Shown piece by piece: positions 13,201 to 24,736 of a DNA stretch of 64,000 nt. A model generated the notes under the pieces. That model saw only the letters and a list, made by a program, of their open reading frames with translations. It did not search any database and was not told the DNA's origin. Where the stretch lies: NCBI RefSeq assembly GCF_010183535.1, contig NC_071330.1, forward strand, positions 10,397,717 through 10,461,716, given 5' to 3'. This stretch comes from Caenorhabditis remanei. Lineage: Eukaryota > Nematoda > Chromadorea > Rhabditida > Rhabditidae. Numbering within the stretch: the first letter of the stretch is position 1; each line of letters opens with the position of its first letter. The translations under genes were made by a program, and so were the position numbers.

Positions 13201-16200
13201 ATTCAATTGCTTCGTTTCGAATCAAATGGAAGACGATGAAGACAACCAGTAGGAAGCAGAGATAGGAGAAAGTGAGGGAATGGAAAAAAGATGAGAAGAA
13301 GGAAAAGCAAAAATGAGTGGTGATGAGAGGGAGAACAGTGACAAAAACATAAGGCAGCTACTGTACGAACTGGAGGGCAAGGTTGAAAATGTCACACTAA
13401 GTTGAAGAAGGTAATGTGAAAATGAGAGTGACCATTGGAAACCTTTTTTAATGTTTCAAACTAGTAAACGGTAACATTCTAGAATTGAAAAAAAGATTCA
13501 CCGAGTAGAAAAACGATTTCGCAAGTCTCACATTGACGTACTGTTGTAAAAATACTATCATTGACCAGATGTTAAACAAGAACACGCTGAGTCTAACAGG
13601 TGTTCATCGGAGAAGACTGAACGAAAAAATGGAGAATGGAACACCCGGGTACCAAACGCGGCTGTTCGAATTTATGGAAAGGTTTAGTTATGTTTGTACA
13701 CATTGATGTGGAACAACCATCCTAAATTTATATGAAACTGAACGACAAATTTTGGATTGGTGACGATTCAAGCTTGACCTTTTTCATAAATAAAAGAAGA
13801 GGGTAGAAAGGAGGAGAAGGTCCTTGTGTCACCAACCAAGAGGGCAATTCTGTTCTGAAGATGAATAATTAGAGTGACACATGGGGTAACAGAGGGCTCT
13901 TGAACAACATGGAGACATATAAGAAAGAAATAGCAAAAGAATGATGGAAAAAGAAGATGAAGAAGAAACGAGAAATCGGATATGGTCCGAGAAAAGAAGA
14001 GTAGTCTTGCATGTTTCGAGAAGATGACACATGTCATAAAAAAACCAGGCTGGTGGACACGCACGATCGGATGAAAAAAGATTGTACAACTGTTACGGTG
14101 AGGCGTTGAATTGTCACACTAATCCTCAAATTCGTAACGAAAAATGGAACTGGTTTATTCTAACACACAAAATCCACAAGTTTCAAGAATACAGCTTCTA
14201 CATGCTTCTGAAGGCATTCGCTCCATGCTTCGCGGGCATGCAATTATGGTCACACCCATTGAAAGCTGCCGCTCTCTCAGCAACCAAGTAGGTGGAAACC
14301 CAAAGTATACAAAAAAGGCAGTAGAGTAATGCGAGGGTGGCGAAAAAGGCGGTCAACCGGCGGGTAATTGTGTCTCAGGGACCCACCCTGTTCGCTTCGT
14401 GTGTTCGCACTTGTGCGCCAATCTGTCATCGTCGCGACATCTTCGTCCGGAGACAAACACACCCACCATGTCACAATAAGTGCAGTATCTCTGTATCTTT
14501 CTCTCTGTCTCGTTCTCTCTATCTCTTTTCAATTAATACCGCTTATCAAATTACATTTGATACTGCGGTAACCGAACGCTCCCCCGATTCGCCAACTGTG
14601 ATACCGTATGTCTTGGGCAAAAAGTATAAGTATGCGAACGAAAATGATTAAATGAAAGGAAGCGATGAGGAAAAAGGCAGAAGTTAAACAACAAACCATT
14701 CAATTTCTGAAGTCTTTGATTCGCTAGACTTCGTGGTTGTCAATGGACTACCGAATCCAGGCGCCGGTTTTCGTTCTTGTGGATGGTTGAACATTTTTGA
14801 CCGTCTGCAATTACATTTATTAAGTTATAAGGACGCAATCTTTCAATTATCATTCGTAAAGTTTAATTAGTTTCAATTTCGGCAAACTCATAGACTCGCT
14901 TTTAGTTATGAAAAACTACAGTGGACTATTCATTTCGAAATTGTAAAGCGGATCTTGAAACTTTAAACAAGACCAAGCTTTTTTTTAAAAATGAAACGTG
15001 GCAACTCGTGTATTGAATTTATTATTACCTTTCAACAATACTCTCTCCCATAACCATTGGAGCTTTAGGTGTCAGATCGGCTTTCGGAGATCTGAAATTT
15101 CAAAATTTCATAAGTTTTTGCAATAACTAGAAACTCAACCTGGTGTACCCGTTTAAAGCACATGAAATTCTCAAATAACTCGGTGTTCGGTTAACTTCAG
15201 GAAAATCGGTAATAGCAGAAGATAAATCATTTTCGGACATGAATGCTCGTGGAGATTTTTCATTGAACCCGAATGGTTCATTGAGAGGAACACTCTTCTA
15301 AAAAAAGCACGAGTGCAGATTCATTGCAGCTGCTGTTACTTACATGGCTGTCACGAGAGGTCACAAAACGTAAATCCGTCTCTGACTGCGCTCCGGTCGG
15401 TATTCCTGAAGAGACCAAAATTCTGTTTGGTTTCGAGGAAGTAATGGCATGGAGGTCATGTTCAGACGTTGTTTTGGCTGCAATCACATTGCTTTACTAT
15501 ACAAACATAGAATACAACGTGATGAGTTATGTTGTTTTGTTTAGTAATGCATGAATCAGCGGATGTAGGATAGAAAGAGGTTGTATGGAATGAGTGAGGG
15601 GCCCAGCTTACCGGTAAGACTACTTCTCGATGTATTGAGACAGTCAGAGGAGGCGTCTTTAGACGATCGCGATGCTGACTGCAATGAAAAGTTTCATTAA
15701 ATTTCTTTGATTAATTGTGTGAATAGGAAAGCAATTTTTCAAAAGGTCTTGTCTACTTTCCTTCAAATATTCTTCTTTCTACTGTTTTTCAGCATACCTT
15801 GAACCTTCCAGTTGAACGAAAAGTCGTGAATCTGTTAAGTAAACGTCGAGCGGGAGACATTCTGGCTTCTTCAGCCAAAAAAGCCTCTGATGTTTCTGGA
15901 ACTTAAGGATTGTTTTCGATTGGGTAAGTTAATGGTTGAATACCTCGATGGGATGTCTCTGAACTCCGACGGTCGCTCACTGATTTGATGTTACCATCGC
16001 TTTTCGAAGAAGGAACTATTTTTGCAACTTCATGTTGATTAGCGCTAAACAAATTAAAATCGGATTACGATTCATTTCCTTCACTGCTGTTGTGTTTCTA
16101 TATGAACACGCGGATTTTACTCACTCCTTCTTTCTGTCGATGTCAACACCGCGACTTTTGCTTCGACTCAATCGACCCAAAAAGCTGCCAATAACTGTCT

Positions 16201-16234
16201 TTTTTGGTTTACTTCTAGACTCCCTATCCGACAT
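10228..16234 (-). CDS. DLG-associated protein (SAPAP/GKAP family), long isoform
   Basis: Eleven exons on the minus strand, from the ATG at 16,234 to the stop at 10,228-10,230, give a 570-residue protein with consistent phase throughout. The N-terminal half (exons 16,234-15,029) is Ser/Arg-rich and basic, with a TPSYLRISCALNGY segment. After a 3.5 kb intron (15,028-11,524), the C-terminal half (11,523-10,228) has a GKAP-homology region: a helical stretch FRRLHDKVKADLKAKM, then DLEGFWMTIDMELKGIMKEF, then a basic ALAEQRRAEMRAQMRQKMKA tail. Family members are scaffolds that bind DLG/PSD-95 guanylate kinase domains and Shank at synapses and junctions; HURP is a mitotic relative. The two halves join in phase 2 with no stop, which supports a single gene. 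The last bases of exon 7 can also join a separate terminal exon (see that entry). The long intron contains a hAT-like MITE. Family assignment is good; I do not give a symbol. Confidence 0.8.
12613..13003. mobile_element. 391-bp hAT-like MITE with 8-bp target duplication
   Basis: Terminal inverted repeats TAGGGATGTT and AACATCCCTA are flanked by a perfect 8-bp direct repeat CTTGGAGG (12,605-12,612 and 13,004-13,011). The interior carries inverted and repeated GC-rich units of the type AAGGCGAAGGCCGCCTTCGC, unlike the AT-rich surroundings. An 8-bp duplication and ends beginning TAGGG are typical of the hAT superfamily. There is no transposase. The element lies in the 3.5 kb intron of the GKAP-type gene. 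It shares no obvious end sequence with the MITEs at 18,437 and 47,385, so it is a different family. Confidence 0.9.
14684..14804 (-). other. Alternative terminal exon of the GKAP-type gene
   Basis: A TTTGCAG-type acceptor at 14,805-14,806 opens an exon that joins exon 7 (ending at 15,029 with GAAAG, phase 2) in frame. It encodes about 40 residues beginning RRSKMFNHPQERKPAPGFGS and stops at 14,684-14,686. The resulting 283-residue isoform has the N-terminal basic region but lacks the whole GKAP-homology domain. The exon has no donor in the phase needed to continue to the exon at 11,523, so the two 3' ends are mutually exclusive. Read from splice sites and phase only. Confidence 0.6.
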
Positions 16235-16842
16235 AGCTTAAGCAACTACAAAGTTGTTTTTAATGAGAAATGATGAAATTTAGCATAGAAGTATGATAGA
16301 TTCTCGCGAAGAAACAAGAAAAGACTCGAAAAAGAAGCTGTAAGATAATAAAGAAGTTCATAAAATGTTTTATTACTGTCTTTTATATTCTTTTTCAACA
16401 AAAACGAAGGAAGCAGACTTATTTAACATACGGGACAATGAAGAAGACTGGGAGCAGCGGTCGATTTAATAGGCATAACGTACTTCGAAGGGGGAGAGAG
16501 TAACAATTGAAAAAAACATCAAACATCTTCTAGCTCAGCCATATGAATAAAAACAAAAGAGGGATAAGAAGAATGTACACATTTGAGGTTCAGGGGAAAA
16601 GGGAGTTCTGTCGTAAATAGACGACGATTGTGTGTGTACGCTTGTACGAAAGAGAATGGGATGTATGAATAAGGGTCGAACATAAATGAACAAGTTTTGC
16701 ATTTTAAATAAAAGTGTTGACCTGTCACAAAAGCGTGGGAAGAAGTTGAGGTTTCTACAGAGAAATAGAGAATAACATCGAGAGAAAATGGAATGAAGAA
16801 AATGAGTCAGAATGCATAAGAATCGGAGATGTTTTTACTGAT
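16235..16842. other. Spacer between SWIB gene 3' end and GKAP-type gene start
   Basis: About 600 bp lie between the stop of the SWIB-domain gene and the start codon of the downstream gene on the same (minus) strand. I see no coding exon here. It should hold the 3' UTR of the former and the promoter of the latter. The spacing is large for a standard nematode operon and I see no strong trans-splice acceptor right before the ATG at 16,234, so independent promoters are more likely. Confidence 0.5.
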
Positions 16843-18099
16843 TTAATCGCTGTCAGATGAAGACGATCCGTCATTATTCTTACCGTCTTTTTCATCATCA
16901 CTATCATCGTCAGCATCTTCTTCTGGTTCTTCTGTTTTCGGTTTTTTCGCTGATGGACCGTCCGAATCATCTGAAATCGCTGACTCCTCACGTGCCTCTG
17001 CTTCACGCTTTCTTTGTCTCTCCTTAAATTATGTTCGTTGATTGATAATGAAAAGCTAGTGAACGTACCTTCCACTCCTTTCTCCTTTTATCCATTTCGG
17101 CTTCTGCTTCTTCTCTCATGTCAGGTACCATATCAGAGGTACCAATGATGTGTTTTGTGAGAAACTTGGTCATTCCAAAACCTTTTATGCGATTTTTATT
17201 GAAAATTGACTTCAAAACATCATCACAAAGGATGAATTGTCCGTTCTTCGGATCTTTCAGATTTTTCTCTTTAATATAGTCCCACAAAACTTTAACGACA
17301 TCGCAACGCTTCATCCACTGGTCTTTAGTGATTTGCTGCAACTCCGTGCTGATGTAACAAAGTTTGGTCATTGGACCAAACTTTCCAGAATTGTCAGCAT
17401 TTGGATCCTTGACCTTGTTTTTCTTGCTATTCGCATATCTTCCGCCACCAGATGTATAGCGAATTTGTTTCAATGCATCAGATGCTGCTGCACGTCTCGA
17501 TGATTTGATAGTAGTTGCCATATCAGACTGAACTCGTGGAGCCGAATTTTTCGATGATTTCTTGATTACTGCATCATCGACTCCACTATCTGAGTCTGAA
17601 TCGTCCTCTTTTGCTGACTTCTTTTGTTTCTGTGGTTTTTCTGGTTTTGTCTCCTCCACTTCCTCCTTGACTTCCTTTTTCACCACTTTTTCTTTTTCTT
17701 CTGGGATTTCAGTTTTCAGTTTCTTTTTTTTCTCCTTTTCGTGATCACTGTCATTGTCGCTGTCCGATCCGCTCTCATCAGAACTATCTTTTTCCTGATT
17801 CCTCTTTTTGATTTCTTCGATAACCATTTCTTTCAGCTGGGACTTATACGAATCAAAATTAGTATTGAAACGATTCTGAAAGTTTTTTAAATTGTCTTTG
17901 TTTTTCCAAACAAAATTTGAACCCTCACATTCATGTGTCTTATTATATCTGCAACTGTGAGATCATCGAATCCAGGCTTGCGGACCAATAGTGCGATTTC
18001 CTCTTCGGCAGCCTGAAACAGAATAACAATAAAATTTCGACAGAGTCTAAATACCTCCTTATCCATCGGGAAAGAAGTAATAGGTTCCTCAGTCGCCAT
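16843..18099 (-). CDS. SWIB/MDM2-domain chromatin protein with N-terminal DEK-C-like region
   Basis: Five exons run from the ATG at 18,099 to the stop at 16,843-16,845, about 375 residues. The first two exons (AAEEEIALLVRKPGFDDLTV and following) form a short helical module resembling a DEK C-terminal domain. Next comes a long acidic/Lys-rich, probably disordered stretch, then a SWIB domain encoded around 17,150-17,400: FGPMTKLCYISTELQQIT, then CDVVKVLWDYIKEKNLKDP, QFILCDDVLKSIF and FGMTKFLTKHI. The C-terminus is an acidic Ser/Asp/Glu tail. The DEK-C plus SWIB arrangement is that of yeast Tri1/Uaf30-type proteins, the latter being part of the RNA polymerase I upstream activating factor, so a nuclear or nucleolar transcription role is inferred. 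The DEK-C call is weaker than the SWIB call. It is divergently arranged from disl-2 across a 1.4 kb interval. Confidence 0.82.
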
Positions 18100-19507
18100 A
18101 ATACGTACTGTCTTGTCAAGTTTGATTTAGCCCAATTGCGATCTGCAAGTAAGAAAAATCAATAAATCATTGTTTAATGACATTATTATTTAATAAATAG
18201 GAGCGATTACATTTAGTATGTCATGCGGTGTTCGTGCTTCTAACCTAAGATCTAATTAGCCTTTTCTATGAAGTACTTGGAAAACATGCTTGAATTATAT
18301 TCCAATTTTTGAAAGGCCCGCCTTCAAAACACGGCAAAGAGGGATGAATGAAGAAAAGGGGCTACGGTCGAATTCAATGTGTGCACCGTGTTTGCGGACT
18401 CTGCGTACCGTATCTCAAATCCCACGGTGATTTTGCGGTGCACTCTCGTTACCAAACAGTTTCATCGTAGAACTGACTCGTTACCAAACTGTTGCATCGT
18501 GGAACCGTTTTCAACTGGAGCGCGATTGCTTACTTGGCCCCTTACGGCTTATTGCGCGAATAAAATGTTGCCTTTTCATGAAAAATATGTTCTATTTAGC
18601 TTTATTATACTATACAATGAACAAAAACTAAAACTTATTCACGCAAAAAGCCGTAAGGGGCCAAGTAAGCAATCGCGCTCCAGTTGAAAACGGTTCCACG
18701 ATGCAACAGTTTGGTAACGAGTCAGTTCTACGATGAAACTGTTTGGTAACGAGAGTGCACCGATTTTGCCGGAACCACTTGGTTAGATTTCTAGACCATC
18801 ACATTGGCGGCCGCGACCAAACCCGCTCCAATGCTCCGTTGAAATTTCTAGACCCTCAACTTTGTCTTGAATTTTCTAAAAATTTACTTAAAATTTCCCC
18901 AAATTGTCTTTCGGTTTCCCTAAAGAAAATAATGAAGAATTTTTAACAATAAGTCTCATGCTATACTGTCCTCAGTTTCATAGTTTAATCGGCCATTTAC
19001 TTTACTTGACATTCGATACAGTGTAAAAAATTATTCCATGTTTCAAACGCGCTCTTTCTGCATGCACGAGAGAAAAGAGACGCAGAAAAAACAAGTGCCG
19101 CAGCTGCAAAAACCGCGTGCCAAGCTTGCATCCAGACTCCGCCCATTTTATTTTCCACTGCGGCCGAACTTTTTTGAGCGCTACCCACTAGCTGGTTCCG
19201 AAAAAATCACCGTGAAATCCCTAATTTTTGCCTCCAATTTTCTTTTTAGTCTTCTCTTGATGCGTTTAAGATCGAAATACTTTAATATCTTGCGAACTGG
19301 TGTGTTGAACAATTTAAAAATAACGATATATCGTGATTATATTTAATAAATGATTAGTTTTAAAGTGAAATTATGGTTGTTCTCAAATTGCGAAACTCAG
19401 CGCAATACAGTGCTTATTGCTCATGACTATCGAAACATTTCAACAGCACTTTCCTTCAATTTTGATACGAAACCTACCGCTTCAGAAATTAATTATTTGA
19501 TTTATAG
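18100..19507. other. Divergent intergenic region between SWIB gene and disl-2
   Basis: This 1.4 kb interval separates two divergently transcribed genes and must contain both promoters. It holds one 325-bp MITE (18,437-18,761). A segment at about 19,135-19,150 (GACTCCGCCCATTTTA) closely resembles the inner arm of the Mutator-like MITE at 49,814-50,152 and may be a promoter motif or a relic. I see no other exon. Confidence 0.5.
18437..18761. mobile_element. Palindromic hAT-like MITE, copy 1, 8-bp duplication GATTTTGC
   Basis: The ends GGTGCACTCTCGTTACCAAA and its complement bound a 325-bp element, flanked by a perfect 8-bp direct repeat GATTTTGC (18,429-18,436 and 18,762-18,769). Most of the element is an inverted repeat, with arms of roughly 130 bp around an AT-rich loop that contains no gene. 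A second copy of the same family lies at 47,385-47,711 with its loop in opposite orientation. Duplication length points to the hAT superfamily. It lies in the intergenic region upstream of disl-2. Confidence 0.93.
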
Positions 19508-22340
19508 ATGTCAGAAGTCACAGATCTTGAAACTATTGAACCACCAACTTCAAATTCGCTGAAGTCAACAGGGTTCTCAGGCACTGCTAGTGACAACACT
19601 CCTAACTCTCTGAAACCAGTTGGGTTCAGCCAAACAGCTACTGGTGGCCAATTTGGTGCAGCTGCTCCGTGAGTTGTACTACGTTACAACCAGTGTTGGT
19701 AATTCTGAGATTCAGAGTCAAAAGCACACCAAGAAAGCAGCAACCATTCATTAAGAACCACTACAACAGTCCCCAAAAAAATCAGCGGAAAATCTTCACC
19801 GAATATATTTCAAAAGAAGAATCTAATGTGGGTATCAAGAACGGGTCTATGTTCCGAGGAGTTTTACGGATAAACCCAAAAAACTACCAAGAATGTTTCC
19901 TGGATCATCCGAAAGGAACAAGTTATTCTGATGTTCTGGTGTTGGGTCAAAATCGTAATCGAGCTATGCAAAACGATATAGTAATTGTGCAGTTGAGTCC
20001 AAAAGAAGAGTGGCTGGTAAATCAACTATTCTGGGTTGACATGAATTACGAACTGCTTTCAGGTGAATTACGTCGAGTACGTCAAGTGGTGGGGATTAAA
20101 TAAAAAAGTCGAGCGAAAATTGGGCAAAACAGATAACAATACAAACAAACCGGAAAAGAGATGTCTTCAAAATGAAATCGATGATAACGGAGTAACTGTA
20201 GATGAAGTTCCTGAATCATGTCTCATTACTGTTGGATCCATTGTGAGAATTGATGAAAAGAAACACTTCCGAGTTGCCGCTGGTAAACTTCAACTGATGC
20301 CAAATAGTGCCAACCCTAACGTTCTATTTGTGGCCACCGATTCCAGAATCCCAAGAATTCTCATTCCGAAAAGTGAGGTGGATCAGGAATTCTTTTCACG
20401 GCCTAAAGATTTTGAAAAGTTCCTGTACACTGCAAAAATCATCGATTGGCGTGCTGATTCGGTTTATGCTGATGGTCAGCTAATTAAGCTCTTGGGAGTA
20501 TCCGGTGAAATCGACACAGAGACTGAGCGCATAGTATACGAACATCAAATTGATCACAGAGAATTTACGGATGAGTGTATTTCTTCCCTTCCAGTTTCAA
20601 CAGCAGAGCAATGGACAATTCCGGATTCAGAGTTCGAATATCGTCGTGATTTCCGCAATGACATCGTTTTTACAATCGACCCTAAAACCGCACGCGATCT
20701 AGACGATGCTCTACATGCAAAACATATCGATGACTGTGACGGAAAAGGAACACCAGGAGTGGAAATCGGCGTCCATATCGCAGATGTTACCTTCTTCCTA
20801 AAAGAAGGAACGGAACTCGATCGCTGGGCTTCTGAACGTGGAAACAGTACTTATCTTTCTCAACTGGTGATTCCGATGTTGCCTCGTATTCTATGCGAAC
20901 AATTGTGCTCTTTGAATCCCGGAGTTGATCGTTTGGCCTTTTCAACTGTCTTCAAAATGAGCTATGAAGGAGAATTGAAAGACGTTTGGTTCGGTCGTTC
21001 CATAATCCGCTCACGTGTGAAACTTGCTTATGAACATGCTCAAGACTTCATCGAGAATCCAGATAAGGAATTCGAAGTTACCGAACTGCCTGGTATTTCC
21101 GACGGAAATACTCCAACAGAGATTAAAGAAAAAACTTTGATGCTTCATAGAGTCGCGCAGATTCTTCGGAAAAAACGGGAGGACAGTGGTGCACTGCGTA
21201 TCGAGTTACCAAAACTCAAGTTCGTTATGGATGAAGCTAAAAGACCTCAAGGAGTGTCTATTTATGAAGTGAGTTCTGATCCAGAGTTTTGTCAGTTCTT
21301 ATTCGAAAAAATTTCAGATAAAAGATTCCAACAAACTCGTAGAAGAATTCATGTTATTAGCTAACATGGAAGTAGCAAAAAAGATTGAAAGCTGCTTCCC
21401 AGATAAAGCTCTTCTTCGAAATCATCCACCTCCAAAAGAAAAAATGATAAAAGACGTTGCTGATCAATGTGCTAGAATTGGCTTCCCATTAGACGGAAAG
21501 ACTTCCGGAATGCTATCGACTTCTCTTCGCAAGTATCAAGGCAACTCTCGTCTCTTCATGTGCATTCGTCAAGTGATCTCATCGTTGACTATCAAACCTA
21601 TGCAGCAAGCCAAATATTTCTGTACGTTCGAAATGGCACCATCCTTTTTCCATCACTATGCTCTGAATGTTGACCACTACACCCATTTCACATCTCCCAT
21701 CAGACGTTATCCGGATGTCATTGTTCACCGTCAACTTGCTGCCTCACTAGGATACGATGAGAAGTGCAATCGAGGTGCTGAAGAAATTCAGAACATCGTA
21801 CGTTTCTATTCATCTTTCTTCTACTGATAATAAAAATAATACTTCAGTGTACTCGATGTAATGAAACCAAGCAAGCGTCGAAAGAGGCATCGGAAGAGTC
21901 TGCAATGCTTTACTTTGGCGTGTTCATTCATTCGACAGGCCGAATGACTTGTCAAGCAGTGGTTCTCGGGGTTTTGGATTCGTCGTTCGACGTTTTGATC
22001 GTCGAGTACGGTGTTGTGAAACGAGTTTATGTTGATGTAAGCGCTTTCCGAACCGATATAATGTTGTATTGTCTAATTTTTTCAGAAAATGAAGCGAGAG
22101 TTCAACAAGCAATCTGACCAATTAACTCTTTTCTGGTCAGCCGATCCCAATGCAGAAACTGGAAACAAAGACGAGTTTTCGACGCTTATACAGATCTGCT
22201 CTGTAATTTCTGTGGTTCTCACCCCAGTAAAAGATTTCGACGTCAACGCCGTTATGCTTCGTCCATCACTTGAGCAGCGAAAAATTCTCGGATCGACTCT
22301 CAAAGACATGATGGAAACCGACTCGAAAATTCTTGAATAG
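19508..22340 (+). CDS. disl-2: DIS3L2-type 3'-5' exoribonuclease
   Basis: Six exons separated by introns of about 46-50 bp encode 863 residues. After a variable N-terminus come cold-shock-like RNA-binding segments (FRGVLRINPKNYQECFLDHP), then an RNB catalytic domain with the Asp-rich active-site motif TIDPKTARDLDDALHAK, the downstream GVHIADVTFFLKEGTELD, and the HYTHFTSPIRRYPDVIVHRQ motif that marks the RNB C-terminal half, followed by an S1-like tail. There is no N-terminal PIN endonuclease domain, which separates it from DIS3/Rrp44 and fits DIS3L2, an exosome-independent cytoplasmic nuclease that degrades oligouridylated RNAs. All catalytic aspartates look intact. It converges on the F-box gene, with 318 bp between stop codons. 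The symbol rests on family membership and recalled synteny with paa-1. Confidence 0.93.
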
Positions 22341-22658
22341 TCATTTCCGGTGTTATTGAATTGATGATCTCTTTATTGTTGTCTCGTTGTTTTGCTCTAA
22401 ATTACTTCGTATACATAAAGTGTATATACACTTTATTTAATCTCATCCCAGTTTTTCGGTTATCGCACCTTGTGTGTAAAAAATACAACTGAGTGAGAAT
22501 AAAAATATCTTGTTGGTAGTCTGCCCGGTTTGAATGGTTTTTTGACAAAGATAAGAATTATTGTTGGCACATTGTGTGAAACAGAATCTAGAAAACTAAA
22601 ACTATGAAAGGTATCAGTGCAATTAAACATGGACATGATGTGAATAAGGATGAATTCT

Positions 22659-24199
22659 TCAATACTCGAGCATGTTATGTCCCCAGATGAAAGGAGCATT
22701 GTTCGAAGTGGGTTTTGCAGTAAAATTGAACAGTTGAGTGTTGCATTTCAAACGATCACACATTTGTAGGAAAAGCTTCATGTTATTTTCCGTTATGCAT
22801 CCGTGAACGTTTAGAAAAATTAACGATGGTTTGATGTTTAGGTGACTGGAAAACGTTTTAATATTAAAAGCTGGTTGAAAAAAAAAGAACTTACACTATT
22901 ATGTTTGGGTCCATCGCATAGCATCGATTGAGGGAGAGATGTGTCAGTTTGGGAAAACGAGCCATAATGGTAGCAACTACGGCATCACCTAACTGTCCAT
23001 TGTCTGACAAATCGAGATCCGTGATGTTATCTGCTTTGGCGGAAAACGCATCGACTACTGGAAAGCTTCTATGATGAATAAAATATCTTTCTTTTTTAAT
23101 GGCTCACGTTCATCGTTCAATCCGTCTTCACGAATCGAACCGGAGAGGTTCAACTTTCGAAGCTTGTCCGTGATGTTGTCGATGATAACGCGTAAAATAG
23201 GTTCAGAAAGACCACACCATGATGCATTGAGCTGCTCGAGACTGAATACAGATGAGATGGTGAGAAATTTGAATTCATATTTAAGCTCACTTATTGCATT
23301 TTTGAGATATCATTCTGGCTCCGTTGATCGAGATTCCACGAGTCATTGAGATATCTAGTTCTCTAAGGTTTTTATTGTCCGAAATGCAGCTTGCAACCTG
23401 ATCATCCAAAACGTTTCCTTCAACTGACAAGCATTGAAGTTTGCGACAAGGTTTCAATAAAATGAGAAGTTGTCTAACAGTGAGATTTGCACGAGAAAGA
23501 TCCAGGCACTCAATGCGTGAAGTTCCAAGCATACAAGAAGCAAACATACGGACGTTGACGCGTGAAATGGGATCTGGCTGTAATTCATTTTTGTGAGATT
23601 ATAAGACCATTTTTGACTGACCTTTGCACCAGCGAGGCGGAGAATGCGAATTTTCCTTTTCATTAATGTGATTAGTGTCAACTCCGTGATGGGACGTTCC
23701 ATGACATCAGTAATTCTCCAGTTTCCCGACACATGTCCAACAGCATAAAACTGTTGACAAACTTGCATTGCCGACAAAAGATCTCTTTTTCGCAAATTGG
23801 AGAAGATGACGTCGACTATTTCGTCTGGGACTTGGTACTTCTTGAATGGATTGTCTCTTTTTCGAGCGCCGATTCTTCTGATTGGGAGAGTATCTTCTTC
23901 AATATCATTGTTATCGTTGAGACTGATTGATTTGAGTCGAGCAGAACTAAAAAATGTAAGTAGATGGGATTAACTCAATAAAATCCTTACTTTCCGGAGA
24001 CTGAAAGTTTGCTGCTTCTGGGGTAAAGATTATAACAAGGGAAGACAGAAACAGACTCATCCGCGAATACTGAAAAATTCTTATTCTGGTACTTGCTCTT
24101 AGCTAAAGACGAACTAATGATCTAACCTGTTTTATTCTCGTCTCCTGAGTCATCTTTGTCTTCAAAAGTAGAAGTAAATCTCGCAGTAAAGCGAGACAT
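22659..24199 (-). CDS. skpt-1: F-box and leucine-rich-repeat protein, Skp2-like
   Basis: The ATG at 24,199 starts a multi-exon minus-strand gene ending at 22,659-22,661, about 420 residues. After an acidic N-terminus, an F-box begins at VPDEIVDVIFSNLRKRDLLS and continues MQVCQQFYAVGHVSGNWR. It is followed by leucine-rich repeats (IRILRLAGAK, IECLDLSRANL, LQCLSVEGNVL, LRELDISMTRG, LRKLNLSGS, ITDLDLSDNGQLGD, LTHLSLNRC). This is the layout of Skp2, the substrate-recognition subunit of SCF ubiquitin ligases that act on cell-cycle inhibitors. In C. elegans I recall the Skp2 orthologue lying beside disl-2 and paa-1, which supports the name. It is transcribed in the same direction as the small gene upstream (24,737-25,420). 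Confidence 0.82.
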
Positions 24200-24736
24200 T
24201 TGCAATAAATATGATATTGTAATAAATGGAGAATGTTTTAATATGCTCTTGTCTGGAGAAATATCACTCAAATGTTTTATCCTCGAATGAGTTTCGCGGG
24301 CGCGGGAATCATTTTCAAGTTTGGCGCGAATTTGTGTCCAAGCACGCGCGCCCCAGTGCACATACAATTTTGAACGTTTCTCGATTTTCGCAGATTTTTT
24401 CAACCTCTTCGTGTTGTTTTCCTCTCGTTATCGCGACTGTTATTCCGCTCATTTGCTACAAGAAGTTTGTGTTGGAAATTCTGTCTGGTTTGTAATTGAT
24501 TCAAAAATATAAAAACAATCATGTTTCTCAATTTACAATGTAGTTATTTCGAAACAACTGACTCATCGATAGATTTCTATTTTTCGTTGTTTTAAAGGTA
24601 GAATTCTTATAGCTATAGCTCAGTTTCTATTTTCTATAAAATTTTTTTTAGGCCTCTGTTTTGGCGAGATTCGTGACATTGAAACAGAATATGCTCCGCG
24701 TAATGTTCTTCATCATATTAGCTGCTCTATAAGAAT

